A DNA stretch of 64,000 nucleotides from Roseateles oligotrophus (GTDB lineage: Bacteria > Pseudomonadota > Gammaproteobacteria > Burkholderiales > Burkholderiaceae_C), in contig NZ_JACHLP010000007.1 of NCBI RefSeq assembly GCF_014204525.1, positions 274,060 through 338,059 of the forward strand, given 5' to 3'. Made by a program: the position numbers and the translations under genes. Each line of letters begins with the position of its first letter. Positions within the stretch are counted from its first letter, which is position 1. This document shows positions 8,261-16,223 of this stretch, piece after piece. The notes beneath the pieces are model-generated. The model worked only from the letters and a program-made list of their open reading frames with translations, did not search any database and was not told the origin of the DNA.

Positions 8261-8766
8261 GGCGCTGCGACGCCCATGCAGTGCGTCATGGCCTGGAGCA
8301 TGTACTTCTTGACCATGCTGACCGACACGCCCAGCCGCGTGGCGATGTCGGCGTACTTCAAGCCTTCGAGTTGCGAGAGCAGGAAGGCGCTGCGCGCCTT
8401 GGGCGGCAGGCCGTCGAGCAGGGCATCGATCTCATGCAGGGTTTCGAGAACCATCGCCCGCTCCTCGGGGCTGGGCGCATGAGGCACCGGCTGGGCAGCC
8501 AGTGCTTCGAGGTAGGCGCGCTCCAGGTCTTGCCGGCGCAGGTGGTTCACCATCAGGCCGTGGGCCACGGTGGTGAGCCAGGCGCGCGGCTCGCGCAACT
8601 CGTCCAGCCGCGGGGCCAGCAAGGCGCGCACGAAGGTGTCCTGCGCCAGATCGGCGGCCTGGTGCGTGCAGCCCAGCTTTCGGCGCAGCCAGCCGTGCAG
8701 CCAACCGTGGTGGTCGCTGTACAGCGCATGCACTTGCTGCTGAATGGCGGACTGAGCGGCGGACAC
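8257..8766 (-). CDS. FecI-type ECF sigma factor (copy 2)
   Basis: ECF sigma factor expected to transcribe receptor 1. Region 2 shows DLAQDTFVRALLA, and region 4 shows FLLSQLEGLKYADIATRLGVSVSMVKKYMLQAM. The GTG at 8766, with GCGAGGG upstream, mirrors the choice made for copy 1; a GTG at 8805 is the longer alternative. Its N-terminal third and upstream DNA are nearly the same as copy 1, showing a segmental duplication that also covered the flanking vapBC. Confidence 0.9.
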   Translation of the reverse strand: MSAAQSAIQQQVHALYSDHHGWLHGWLRRKLGCTHQAADLAQDTFVRALLAPRLDELREPRAWLTTVAHGLMVNHLRRQDLERAYLEALAAQPVPHAPSPEERAMVLETLHEIDALLDGLPPKARSAFLLSQLEGLKYADIATRLGVSVSMVKKYMLQAMTHCMGVAAP

Positions 8767-8824
8767 GAACACCCTCGCGTGAAAGCTGGCTGGGGTGCTC
8801 GGCACCTTGGCTGGTGAGTTTGTA

Positions 8825-8843
8825 ATTGGGAATTGTTCGCATT
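8825..8843. promoter_or_regulatory. Candidate Fur box upstream of FecI copy 2
   Basis: The plus strand reads ATTGGGAATTGTTCGCATT. It aligns without gaps to the box before FecI copy 1, sharing the right half GTTCGCATT, and lies about 59 bases upstream of the preferred start. The left half is weaker than the right. Confidence 0.5.
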
Positions 8844-8954
8844 TTATCGTGTTGCGTCAGGGAGGTGCAACGCGAGTGGTCGAGGCGCTTCACGCTTGTC
8901 GATTTGCCATCCCGTAGCTATGATTTCGTATATACATCTCGCCGAGGCCAGACC

Positions 8955-9227
8955 ATGCACGCCACCGCCAAACTGTTCACGACAGGCAACAGCCAGGCTG
9001 TGCGCCTGCCCAAGGCCTTCCGGATGGATGCCACCGAGGTCTGGGTCACGCGCAACGAAGCTACCGGCGAAATAACGCTCCAGCCCAAACCTGGGGCTGA
9101 TGAACTGCAGGCCTTTTTCAGCCTGCTGGAAGCCGCGCCGCGCCACAGTCCTGAGTTCATCCCGCCACGCGACGACGCTCCGGCCGACGACCCCTTCGCG
9201 GACTGGACTGCCGAGGCCGCGAAGTGA
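8955..9227 (+). CDS. vapB: VapB-type antitoxin
   Basis: Antitoxin of a type II VapBC pair: it binds and neutralises VapC and represses its own operon. The 90-residue protein starts MHATAKLFTTGNSQAVRLPK, the AbrB/MazE-like swapped-hairpin DNA-binding domain with the characteristic GNSQAVRLPK motif. The acidic C-terminus (PADDPFADWTAEA) would thread into the toxin. The reading frame extends upstream, but the ATG at 8955 fits the family. The stop overlaps the toxin start. It is divergent from FecI copy 2. Confidence 0.9.
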   Translation: MHATAKLFTTGNSQAVRLPKAFRMDATEVWVTRNEATGEITLQPKPGADELQAFFSLLEAAPRHSPEFIPPRDDAPADDPFADWTAEAAK

Positions 9228-9652
9228 GCGAGCTTCGCTACCTGCTGGACACTAACATCGTCAGCTACTATTTGCGCCGCGTCTCGCCAGTGCTCGAGCA
9301 GCGGGTAGGCGACGCGCTGCGCGCCCACGCCTGCGCCGTTTCGGTGCTGACCCGCGCCGAGTTGCGCTACGGCCAAGCGCTGATGGCCGCCGACGATCCG
9401 CGCCGCGTCCTGGTGGACGCCTTTCTGCAGCGGCTGCCGCACCTGCCCTGGACGGGTGATGCCGCCGATTGCTTTGGCGCCATCAAGGCCCACAGCAAGC
9501 GCAACGGCACACCGCGAGGCGACATCGACACCCAGATCGCTGCCCAAGCCGTCGCCGACAAGCTGACACTGGTGACGCACAACGTGCGTCACTTCGAGGG
9601 TACGCCCGGGCTGCATTGGGAGGACTGGATGGCGACCGGAGTGCAGGCGTAG
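9224..9652 (+). CDS. vapC: VapC-type PIN-domain ribonuclease toxin
   Basis: Toxin RNase of the VapBC pair; family members typically cut initiator tRNA or rRNA. The 142 residues carry the PIN acidic residues: LLDTNIVSYY near the start, a Glu in LTRAELRYG, and Asp residues in TPRGDIDTQIAAQA. The start is GTG overlapping the vapB stop (GTGA). The tail GTPGLHWEDWMATGVQA is the part preserved in the degenerate copy near 1830. Complete and probably functional. Confidence 0.92.
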   Translation: MSELRYLLDTNIVSYYLRRVSPVLEQRVGDALRAHACAVSVLTRAELRYGQALMAADDPRRVLVDAFLQRLPHLPWTGDAADCFGAIKAHSKRNGTPRGDIDTQIAAQAVADKLTLVTHNVRHFEGTPGLHWEDWMATGVQA

Positions 9653-9795
9653 TCCCGCCACTACTTGCTGCGGGACTACGTGCGGAACGACTGGCACCCC
9701 ATGCAACCATTACTTCTTCGCCTTGCAACAGATGTCAGCGCTGCGCCAATCAGATCGCGGTCATCTCTCACAATTCCGTGCCCATTTACGACCTG

Positions 9796-12216
9796 CTACC
9801 ACCGATAAGTCGCTGTTGCGGTGACGGTGCGTTCCTCGCCACGATACCAGCCATCGAAGGCATTGCTCGTGTAATAGCGCTTGTTGAACAGGTTGGTTGC
9901 GTTCAGCGCAAGACGCCAATGGCTGTCCAGGTCGTAACGCAGGCTTGCATCGAACAGAGTGAAGCCAGGTTGCGATTTGGTGTTGGCTGCATCGTCCCAT
10001 CGCTTACCAACGTACCGTGCGCCTGCACCAATGTTCAGACCGTGCAGGCCGCTATCGCGAAACGTGTAGTCAAGCCACAGCGATGCCATCTGTTTGGGGG
10101 CCTGAATCGGCGTCTTCCCTTGCTCCACATACCAGGTGTCGCCTTTGCGGCCTTTGATGTCGTTGTAGGTGAAAGAGGCTGTAGCGAAGAGGTCGGGCAT
10201 CAGCTTGCCCTTGGCTTCCAATTCAAGGCCGCGCGAGCGCACGGCACCCACTTGCTCGCTGATGCCGCTGAGCGGGTTGGTCACCGTGATGTTCGTTTTC
10301 TCCAGGTCGAATACCGCAGCGGTCAACAACAGGTCACCGCTCTTGGGCTGATACTTGACACCCGCTTCCCACTGTTTGCCTTCGGTGGGCTTCGCATCCA
10401 GCGCATCAAATGCTCCGAACGCCGGCTGGAACGAGGTGCCGTAGCTGACATAAGGCGCCCAGCCGCCCGGGGCAAGCCAAGTCAACGCTGCACGACCAGT
10501 CCAGGCTTTGTGCGTGCTACTTTGAGTGCCGCCCCGAGAGGACGAACTGTCCTCCCCCTTCGCCGTGTCGTGCCTGCCCGATAGTGTGAGCAGCCATCGG
10601 TCCGCGAACTTGGCCTGATCCTGTACGTACAAGCCCACGCTACGGAGCTTGTTTGGGCCGTAGACGCCGCCGGGGGTGTTGGGGGCGGGAATTGGCAGGT
10701 ATACCGGGTTTAGCAGGTCCAGATCCGGGGCGCTTCCCGTCAGGTATTGTTCTTTGGCGCGTACACGGGTCCAGTCCACGCCGGCAATCAGCCTGTGCGC
10801 TACATCGCCGGTCTGGAGCCGGCCCTCAAGAAAACTGTCAAGCGAAGTTTGCTTGAGATCGCCAAATCCGTGAACCGCAGTCCGCGTGAACGTCCGCCCG
10901 TCGGCCTGCAGCGACGACCTTATGTGGTGCTTGTCTGTCTCGCGGTCCGCGTAGCGGAATTTCTGCCGGAAGCCCAAGTTGTCGCTGAAGTCGTGGCGGA
11001 ACTCGTACCCGAGGGTCCATGCCTTGTGGACGATGCGGCTGTAGCGCGGATCACCTTCGCGAACGTTGGTTGGTTGCCTGTTCGCGTCAGCCACATAACC
11101 GACATCGTCGCCAGCCTCATGTTGAAGCGTGGATGCGAGCAAGGTCAGCGACGTGGCTGCTGAGGGTTGCCACAACAGAGAGGGGGCGAAGTACTGGCGC
11201 TTGGTTTCGGCCCTCTCACCTCCCGGATACTTCGCCTGATCGTCGTTGCTTCTCGTCAACCCAACCAGGCGGAACGCGAGATCGTCTCCAATCCGGTCAC
11301 CATAGTCTATGGCCAATTGCCGGTGCTTGAAGTTGCCAAGCTGCACCTGGGCCTCCCGGATTGGTTCGTTCAATGATGGCCGCTTGCTGACGCGGTTGAC
11401 GATACCGCCGACATCACCCTGCCCAAAGGTGGCCGAGGACGGACCACGCAACACTTCGATGCGCTCCATGCCGTAGACCTCGGTCATCTGGCCGATATCG
11501 ACAAAACCCAATTGCGCCAACCCATCCAGGTAGTCGTGGGTCGAACTGTCAAAGCCTCTCAGGGTCAGGAATTCGTAGCCACGGTCATCACGTCCATAGG
11601 TCCGGGTGAAGACTCCTGGCGTGTAGTTGAGGGTGTCGAGGACCTCTCGCATGCCCTTGGCATCGATCTCCTCGCGCCCGATCACGGAAACGGACTGCGG
11701 GACTTCGGTGATGGGCGTATCGGTCTTTGTCGCGGTGGCGCTGCGCTTGGCGGCGTAGCCCTGCACCGGCCCCGTCGCCGTCTCAAGTTCGGCTCCCGCC
11801 CTCACCGTCACCACCGGCAGCACCGATTCCTTGCGCGGCGCCGCCGCCTCGGGCTTGGTCGGCGCTGGCGGTGCCTTCTTCAGCGTGTAGCCGCCATCGC
11901 CGCCGGGCGCGATCTCTAGCCCGCTGCCGGCCAGGGCCTGGGCGAAGGCTTGCTCCAGTGTCAGGTTGCCGCGCACCGGGCCCGCCGTGCGCCCGCTGAC
12001 CAGTGCGGGGTCGATGACGATGATGCGGCCGGCGCGGCGGGCGATGCCGGTGAGCGTGGCGTCGAGCGGGCCGGCCGGCAGGTCGTAGGCGGTGGTCTGC
12101 GCGCTGGCGGCGGATTGCGCGCGGGCCGGTGTGTGGGCCAGGGTGCCGCCCAGGGCGAGCAGTACGGCCAACGCCAGCGGGTGCAGCGCGGCGGGTCGGG
12201 CGTGTTGACGGTGCAT
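9796..12216 (-). CDS. TonB-dependent ferric-siderophore receptor with signalling domain (receptor 2)
   Basis: Outer-membrane siderophore transporter, 806 residues from the ATG at 12216, which follows GGAG at suitable spacing. An in-frame ATG at 12264 would add 16 residues. Signal peptide ends near PARAQS. The STN domain includes YDLPAGPLDATLTGIARRAG. Plug motifs are EVPQSVSVIGREEIDAKG and MERIEVLRGPSSATFGQGD. The barrel ends in TATATYRW. It is last in the operon led by FecI copy 4, so it is the likely target of one or both sigma factors there. It shares domain plan with receptor 1 but is clearly a different protein. Confidence 0.93.
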   Translation of the reverse strand: MHRQHARPAALHPLALAVLLALGGTLAHTPARAQSAASAQTTAYDLPAGPLDATLTGIARRAGRIIVIDPALVSGRTAGPVRGNLTLEQAFAQALAGSGLEIAPGGDGGYTLKKAPPAPTKPEAAAPRKESVLPVVTVRAGAELETATGPVQGYAAKRSATATKTDTPITEVPQSVSVIGREEIDAKGMREVLDTLNYTPGVFTRTYGRDDRGYEFLTLRGFDSSTHDYLDGLAQLGFVDIGQMTEVYGMERIEVLRGPSSATFGQGDVGGIVNRVSKRPSLNEPIREAQVQLGNFKHRQLAIDYGDRIGDDLAFRLVGLTRSNDDQAKYPGGERAETKRQYFAPSLLWQPSAATSLTLLASTLQHEAGDDVGYVADANRQPTNVREGDPRYSRIVHKAWTLGYEFRHDFSDNLGFRQKFRYADRETDKHHIRSSLQADGRTFTRTAVHGFGDLKQTSLDSFLEGRLQTGDVAHRLIAGVDWTRVRAKEQYLTGSAPDLDLLNPVYLPIPAPNTPGGVYGPNKLRSVGLYVQDQAKFADRWLLTLSGRHDTAKGEDSSSSRGGTQSSTHKAWTGRAALTWLAPGGWAPYVSYGTSFQPAFGAFDALDAKPTEGKQWEAGVKYQPKSGDLLLTAAVFDLEKTNITVTNPLSGISEQVGAVRSRGLELEAKGKLMPDLFATASFTYNDIKGRKGDTWYVEQGKTPIQAPKQMASLWLDYTFRDSGLHGLNIGAGARYVGKRWDDAANTKSQPGFTLFDASLRYDLDSHWRLALNATNLFNKRYYTSNAFDGWYRGEERTVTATATYRW

Positions 12217-12304
12217 GCGGTTTCTCCGAAAGAACGGTGGGATGGCTGGAAGCGATGTCTTCATCAGCCTTGAACCGCGAGCGGAGAAAAGTGACAGGGG
12301 GCTG

Positions 12305-12323
12305 CGCGAAAAAAGTTCAGCGC
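12305..12323 (-). promoter_or_regulatory. Motif shared by receptor promoters (copy at receptor 2)
   Basis: The plus strand reads CGCGAAAAAAGTTCAGCGC, 17 of 19 bases the same as 7123-7141. It overlaps the end of FecR copy 3 (stop at 12317) and sits about 90 bases before the preferred receptor start. It is a candidate binding site for a FecI-type sigma factor. Confidence 0.4.
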
Positions 12324-13396
12324 AGGTCGATACTCACCCACCAGCCGGTGCGCCGATGCACTGTGATCGGGAGCGCCCGGGCGAGCGCGGCCAGGGTGCG
12401 CTCGCTGTCGTCCAGCGGAAAGCTGCCCGTCACGCGCAGGCGGGCGGCCTGGGGCGAGACGCGCAGCACACCGGGGTGGTAGGGGCGCAGCGCATCCACC
12501 ACGTCTTGCAGCGGGCGGTCGTGAACCTCGACGAAGCCGTCTTCCCAAGCGCTGGCGGCTTGGGGAGCCAAGGCCTCTTGCGCCACGCCCTGCGCGGTCA
12601 GGCGGGCGCTGTGGCCCTGGGCCAGCGTCAGCGCTTGGCCCTGCAAGGGCTCGATGCGTACCGCCGAGTGCAGCACGGCCACCAGGCTGCTGCCGTCGTC
12701 CTGCCGCACCAGGAAGCGCGTGCCCAGGGCCTGGATGTGGCCTTGCGCGGTGTGCACGATGAAGGGGCGTCCACCGCCAGCCTCTTGGGACTCTTTGGCC
12801 ACTTCGACGATCAGTTCCCCGCTGCGCAGGTGCAGGCGGCGGGCGGTGCCGTCGAAGGACTGGTCCACCACGCTGCGGGCGTTGAGCCACAGGCGGCTGC
12901 CGTCGGCCAGGGCGAAGACGCGGCGTTCGCCTGTGCCGGTAGAAAAATCGGCGGCCAGCGCGGACAGGGGCCGCTGCCCGTGGGACCACAGCAGGCCGCC
13001 ACCCACGCCGGCCAGTACCAGCCCCAGTGTGTTGCGCAGGGCGCTGCGCCGCCCGGCTTGTGCCAGCAGGCTGCGGCGCATGGCTTGGCGGGGTGGCAGC
13101 CCTTGTGGCAGTTCGTTCAGGCGGCCGAGTGCACGCTCCATGCGCGCGGCGGCGGCTTCGTGCCGTGGATCGGCTCGGCGCCAGGCGTCAAAGGCAGCGT
13201 GGTCGGCCGCGCTGGCTTCGCCGGAGCGCAGTTGGACCGCCCAGGCGATGGCGCGGGCGGCGATGGGGTCTGTAGGGTTGGAGGGAGCGTCTTGCTCGGG
13301 AAGTGGGTCGGGCGCATTCGGCACGGAGCGGTCGGCGGTTGGTATTGCGCCCGGATCGGCGCCAAGGTCGCCCACCCGAACCTCAGAGCGCGGCAT
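12317..13396 (-). CDS. FecR-family sigma-factor regulator (copy 3)
   Basis: The 359-residue membrane regulator has a DUF4880-like region (ARAIAWAVQLRSGEASAADHAAFDAW is the relevant stretch near residues 45-70), a membrane segment (LGLVLAGVGGGLLWS), and a FecR domain with FALADGSRLWLNARSVVD. The N-terminal 45 residues are an extra Pro/Asp-rich stretch. Its ATG lies 14 bases inside the preceding sigma gene. The receptor gene follows about 100 bases downstream. Confidence 0.9.
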   Translation of the reverse strand: MPRSEVRVGDLGADPGAIPTADRSVPNAPDPLPEQDAPSNPTDPIAARAIAWAVQLRSGEASAADHAAFDAWRRADPRHEAAAARMERALGRLNELPQGLPPRQAMRRSLLAQAGRRSALRNTLGLVLAGVGGGLLWSHGQRPLSALAADFSTGTGERRVFALADGSRLWLNARSVVDQSFDGTARRLHLRSGELIVEVAKESQEAGGGRPFIVHTAQGHIQALGTRFLVRQDDGSSLVAVLHSAVRIEPLQGQALTLAQGHSARLTAQGVAQEALAPQAASAWEDGFVEVHDRPLQDVVDALRPYHPGVLRVSPQAARLRVTGSFPLDDSERTLAALARALPITVHRRTGWWVSIDLR

Positions 13397-13904
13397 AGCA
13401 GCGCGTGAGTGCTTCGGCCATGTACTGCCGCACGCGACTGACGGAGACGCCGATCTCGGCGGCGATCTCGGCGTAGGTCAGACCGTCGAGCTGGCTGAGC
13501 AGAAAGGCCCGTCGCGCCTTGGCCGACAGGCCGTCGAGCAAGGCATCGATGGCCAGCAGGGTTTCCAGCGCCATGGCCCGCTCTTCCGCAGAGGGCGCAA
13601 ACTCCTGCGGCACCTGGGCCAGTTCGGCTGCCCAGGCCAGCTCAAGCCGCTGGCGTCGCTGGTGGTTAAGCAGCACATGCCGGGCCACGGTGGTCAGGTA
13701 GGCCCGGGGCTCGTCCAGCCGGGCCGGAATTCGGGAGGTGAGCAGCCGCACGAAGGTGTCGTGCGCCAGATCGGCAGCGCGGTGGGTGCAGCCCAGTTTC
13801 TTGCGCAGCCAGCCGTGCAGCCAACCGTGGTGGTCGCAGTAGAGGCCGGCTATTTGCTGCTGGAGCGCGGCGGCCTCGGGTGATCCTGTGGTGCTGAAGC
13901 TCAT
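13383..13904 (-). CDS. FecI-type ECF sigma factor (copy 3)
   Basis: ECF sigma factor of 173 residues. Region 2 shows DLAHDTFVRLLTS after LYCDHHGWLHGWLRKKLG; region 4 shows FLLSQLDGLTYAEIAAEIGVSVSRVRQYMAEAL. The ATG overlaps the stop of FecR copy 4 (ATGA), so it lacks its own leader and has no Fur-like box. It is translated as an internal gene of the tandem operon. It is most like copies 1 and 2 and less like copy 4. Confidence 0.9.
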   Translation of the reverse strand: MSFSTTGSPEAAALQQQIAGLYCDHHGWLHGWLRKKLGCTHRAADLAHDTFVRLLTSRIPARLDEPRAYLTTVARHVLLNHQRRQRLELAWAAELAQVPQEFAPSAEERAMALETLLAIDALLDGLSAKARRAFLLSQLDGLTYAEIAAEIGVSVSRVRQYMAEALTRCYAAL

Positions 13905-14947
13905 GGTGATGGAGCCGCTCCCTTGCCCTTGGGCTCAATGCTGCTCCACCAGGGCAGTGTGTGCCGCACCTGGACGGGGAGCACCGTGGCGAGCATGACC
14001 AGCGCCCGGTCTGTGTCGTTCAGCGGAAAGCTGCCGAACACGCGCAGGTCGGCGACCTCGGGGGCGACGGCCAGGTGGCCGCGGCGGTAGCGCGCCAGTT
14101 CGGCCGCGACCTGGGCCAGGGGCATGTCCTGGGCGATCAGCAGGCCTTGGGTCCATGATTCGCGGGCGGGGTCGGCCAGTGCGGGGGGCTCGACACCGCT
14201 GCCGCTGAAGCGGGTCTGCTCGCTGGCCCGGAGGACTCGGGTGGTGCCGCTGGTGGCGGTGCGCACCTCGACTGCGCCTTCATAGACCGCGACAAAGGTC
14301 TGCCCGTCGTCTTCCAGCCGCACATTGAAGCGCGTGCCCAGGGCGCGCAGGCGTCCGTTAGGGGTGTCGACCACGAAGCCCCGGCGGGCATCGGCTGCCG
14401 TCTCGATGAAGATGTCACCCGTCACCAAGCGCAGGCGGCGCAGGCTGGGCTGGTAGTCCTCGTTGAATGCGCTGGCAGAGCCCAGCCACACGCGGGTGCC
14501 GTCGGGGAGGGAGACTTCGCGCACGTCGCCCACGCCGGTGTGGTGGTCGGCCGCCCAGGCCATGGCCATGGCGGGCAGCGGCGTATGGCGCCATACAGCC
14601 CAGCTCAGCAGCCCGGTGCCACCACAAGTGGCCAAGCCCAGCAGGACGCGGCGCCGGAGCGCATGGTGCCGCGCGGTTTGCAGCACTTCGACGGTGGAAC
14701 GCGGGTCGACGCTGCTCTGGATGGGCTCGAAGCGGCGGCCGACCTGTTCGACACAGGCCCAGGCCGCGCGGTGGGCTTCGCTGGCTGCCAGCCAGGATTC
14801 CCAGGCCGTGCGATCAGTGTGGCCGGCTTCTCCAGAGCGCAGCAGCGCGAACCATTCGGCCGCTTCCTGCATGGCCCGGTGCGTGGCGTCACTCGAGGCT
14901 GCCTTGGGCGCTGGAGGGAGGGGCAGTTCAGCTGCGGACATTGTCAT
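13901..14947 (-). CDS. FecR-family sigma-factor regulator (copy 4)
   Basis: The 348-residue regulator carries QEAAEWFALLRSGEAGHTDR and EAHRAAWACVEQV of the DUF4880 region, a short membrane segment (LLGLATCGGTGLLSWAVW), then the FecR domain with VSLPDGTRVWLGSASAFN. I use the ATG at 14947, which overlaps the end of FecI copy 4; ATG 14941 is two codons in. The long frame upstream overlaps the sigma gene and is not credible. Its stop overlaps the next sigma gene's start. Confidence 0.88.
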   Translation of the reverse strand: MTMSAAELPLPPAPKAASSDATHRAMQEAAEWFALLRSGEAGHTDRTAWESWLAASEAHRAAWACVEQVGRRFEPIQSSVDPRSTVEVLQTARHHALRRRVLLGLATCGGTGLLSWAVWRHTPLPAMAMAWAADHHTGVGDVREVSLPDGTRVWLGSASAFNEDYQPSLRRLRLVTGDIFIETAADARRGFVVDTPNGRLRALGTRFNVRLEDDGQTFVAVYEGAVEVRTATSGTTRVLRASEQTRFSGSGVEPPALADPARESWTQGLLIAQDMPLAQVAAELARYRRGHLAVAPEVADLRVFGSFPLNDTDRALVMLATVLPVQVRHTLPWWSSIEPKGKGAAPSP

Positions 14948-15461
14948 GCGCCTCCATCTGCATGCACAGCAGCATCGCCTGTGCCACATACTTGCGCACC
15001 ATGCGGGTGGAAACATCCAACTCTGCCGCAACCTCCTTGTCGGTCATCTCGCAACCCACCGCCAGCACGAAGGCCCGAGCGGCCTTGGATGAGAGGCTTT
15101 GCAGCATGGCGTCGATGTCCTGCAGGGTTTGCAGGACGATGGCCTGCTGCTCGGACGAAGGAGCGAACGATTCGGGCTGGGCGGCCAGCGCTTCAAGCCA
15201 GGCCGCTTCGACCTGACGGCGACGCCAGAGATCGACGCACAGACCATTGGCCATGGTGCGCAGGTAGAGGCGCGCCTCGGGCGGACCGTCAAAGCGCCGG
15301 GGCGTCACCAACAAGCGCAGGAAGGCGTCGTGCGCGAGGTCGGCGGCATCCGCGGCATTGCCCAGGCGGCGGCGCAACCACCCCTGCAACCAGTCATGGT
15401 GGTCGCAGTAGAGGGTCTCCACGGAGGGAGAAAGCGTTGGGTCCAGGGCGCTCACAGGCAA
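14928..15461 (-). CDS. FecI-type ECF sigma factor (copy 4)
   Basis: ECF sigma factor leading the FecI-FecR-FecI-FecR-receptor operon. Region 2 shows DLAHDAFLRLLVTP; region 4 shows KAARAFVLAVGCEMTDKEVAAELDVSTRMVRKYVAQAM. The region 4 linker differs from the usual FLLSQL(D/E)G motif seen in the other three copies, so it is the most divergent. The start is unclear: TTG at 15461, or GTG at 15455, with no strong ribosome site. The best Fur box of the window lies 58 bases upstream. Confidence 0.88.
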   Translation of the reverse strand: MPVSALDPTLSPSVETLYCDHHDWLQGWLRRRLGNAADAADLAHDAFLRLLVTPRRFDGPPEARLYLRTMANGLCVDLWRRRQVEAAWLEALAAQPESFAPSSEQQAIVLQTLQDIDAMLQSLSSKAARAFVLAVGCEMTDKEVAAELDVSTRMVRKYVAQAMLLCMQMEAHDNVRS

Positions 15462-15519
15462 GTCATCACGCCGCGCGATGGTTTGCCCGCACAGCTTTCG
15501 GGATCAGGGAAGTGTATTG

Positions 15520-15538
15520 AATAAGAATTATTCTTATT
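15520..15538. promoter_or_regulatory. Fur box upstream of FecI copy 4
   Basis: AATAAGAATTATTCTTATT is a perfect 9-1-9 palindrome with very close resemblance to the Fur consensus, in an A+T-rich island within GC-rich DNA. It sits 58 bases upstream of the sigma start and would place the whole five-gene operon under iron control. Confidence 0.8.
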
Positions 15539-15599
15539 GTAACGGGCTCGACGCCTCAGGGGCAAGTTCATGCCCTCCGTTCATGCGGGGTCGAGCCGA

Positions 15600-16223
15600 T
15601 CAGCCATGGCGATGGAAATTAGCCACCACCCTGCTCAGGAAGAAGGCGCAGGAAACCGGCAGCATGGCCAGCAGCGCAGGGGCAATGGTGATCGGGGTTA
15701 CGGCCGCGACGATGCTTGCACACGCCATCAGAACGAAGGCGCTGGCGTGGAGGGCGAACCACTCCGGATCGTGCGGCTTGAACTGCTTGGCACGCAGAAT
15801 GCGGACGACGAAGCCGTCGATCGCGGTGGCAATGATGACGAATGCCTGCAACGGCAGCCACTCGATCAGCGCAGCGAGCCGGTAGGTCGCAAGTAGCAGC
15901 TGGGCATCGATCGAGCGGAAGTAGGTGTTGCCAAAGAAGCGCTGATTGACCCGAGCCATTTCCTGAGCGACGGCTTCGGCCATGCGGTCCGTGCCGGGCG
16001 CTTGTGCCGAGGTTGGTACCGGGCTGGCGGCGCTCAGGGCCTGGTTCATCGAGAGCGCGCGCTCAAGGATGAGCACTGCGCGCGCCTCGCTCCACGTTGC
16101 CGCGTTGAGCTCGTGTTCGCTGTGGATCTGGTTCAGGAAGCGCTCGGGAGGATTCGCGGCCGGCAGATACAGCACGAAGACCAGCAGCAGGGTCAGGGCC
16201 GCGACAGCGATGATGCGGATCAT
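15600..16223 (-). CDS. ICE membrane protein, DUF4400 / PFL_4697-like
   Basis: Inner-membrane protein commonly found directly after traD in PFGI-1-type ICEs; its role in conjugation is unknown. The 207 residues start MIRIIAVAALTLLLVFVLYL, a membrane helix, followed by a periplasmic part with EHELNAATWSEARAVLILERA. C-terminal helices include LPLQAFVIIATAIDGFVV and the pair in ALHASAFVLMACASIVAAV and PALLAMLPVSCAFFLSRVV. The ATG overlaps the traD stop (ATGA). It is the last ICE gene on this side. The genes expected after it in complete ICEs are absent, and the Fur-controlled operon begins within about 60 bases. Confidence 0.75.
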   Translation of the reverse strand: MIRIIAVAALTLLLVFVLYLPAANPPERFLNQIHSEHELNAATWSEARAVLILERALSMNQALSAASPVPTSAQAPGTDRMAEAVAQEMARVNQRFFGNTYFRSIDAQLLLATYRLAALIEWLPLQAFVIIATAIDGFVVRILRAKQFKPHDPEWFALHASAFVLMACASIVAAVTPITIAPALLAMLPVSCAFFLSRVVANFHRHG

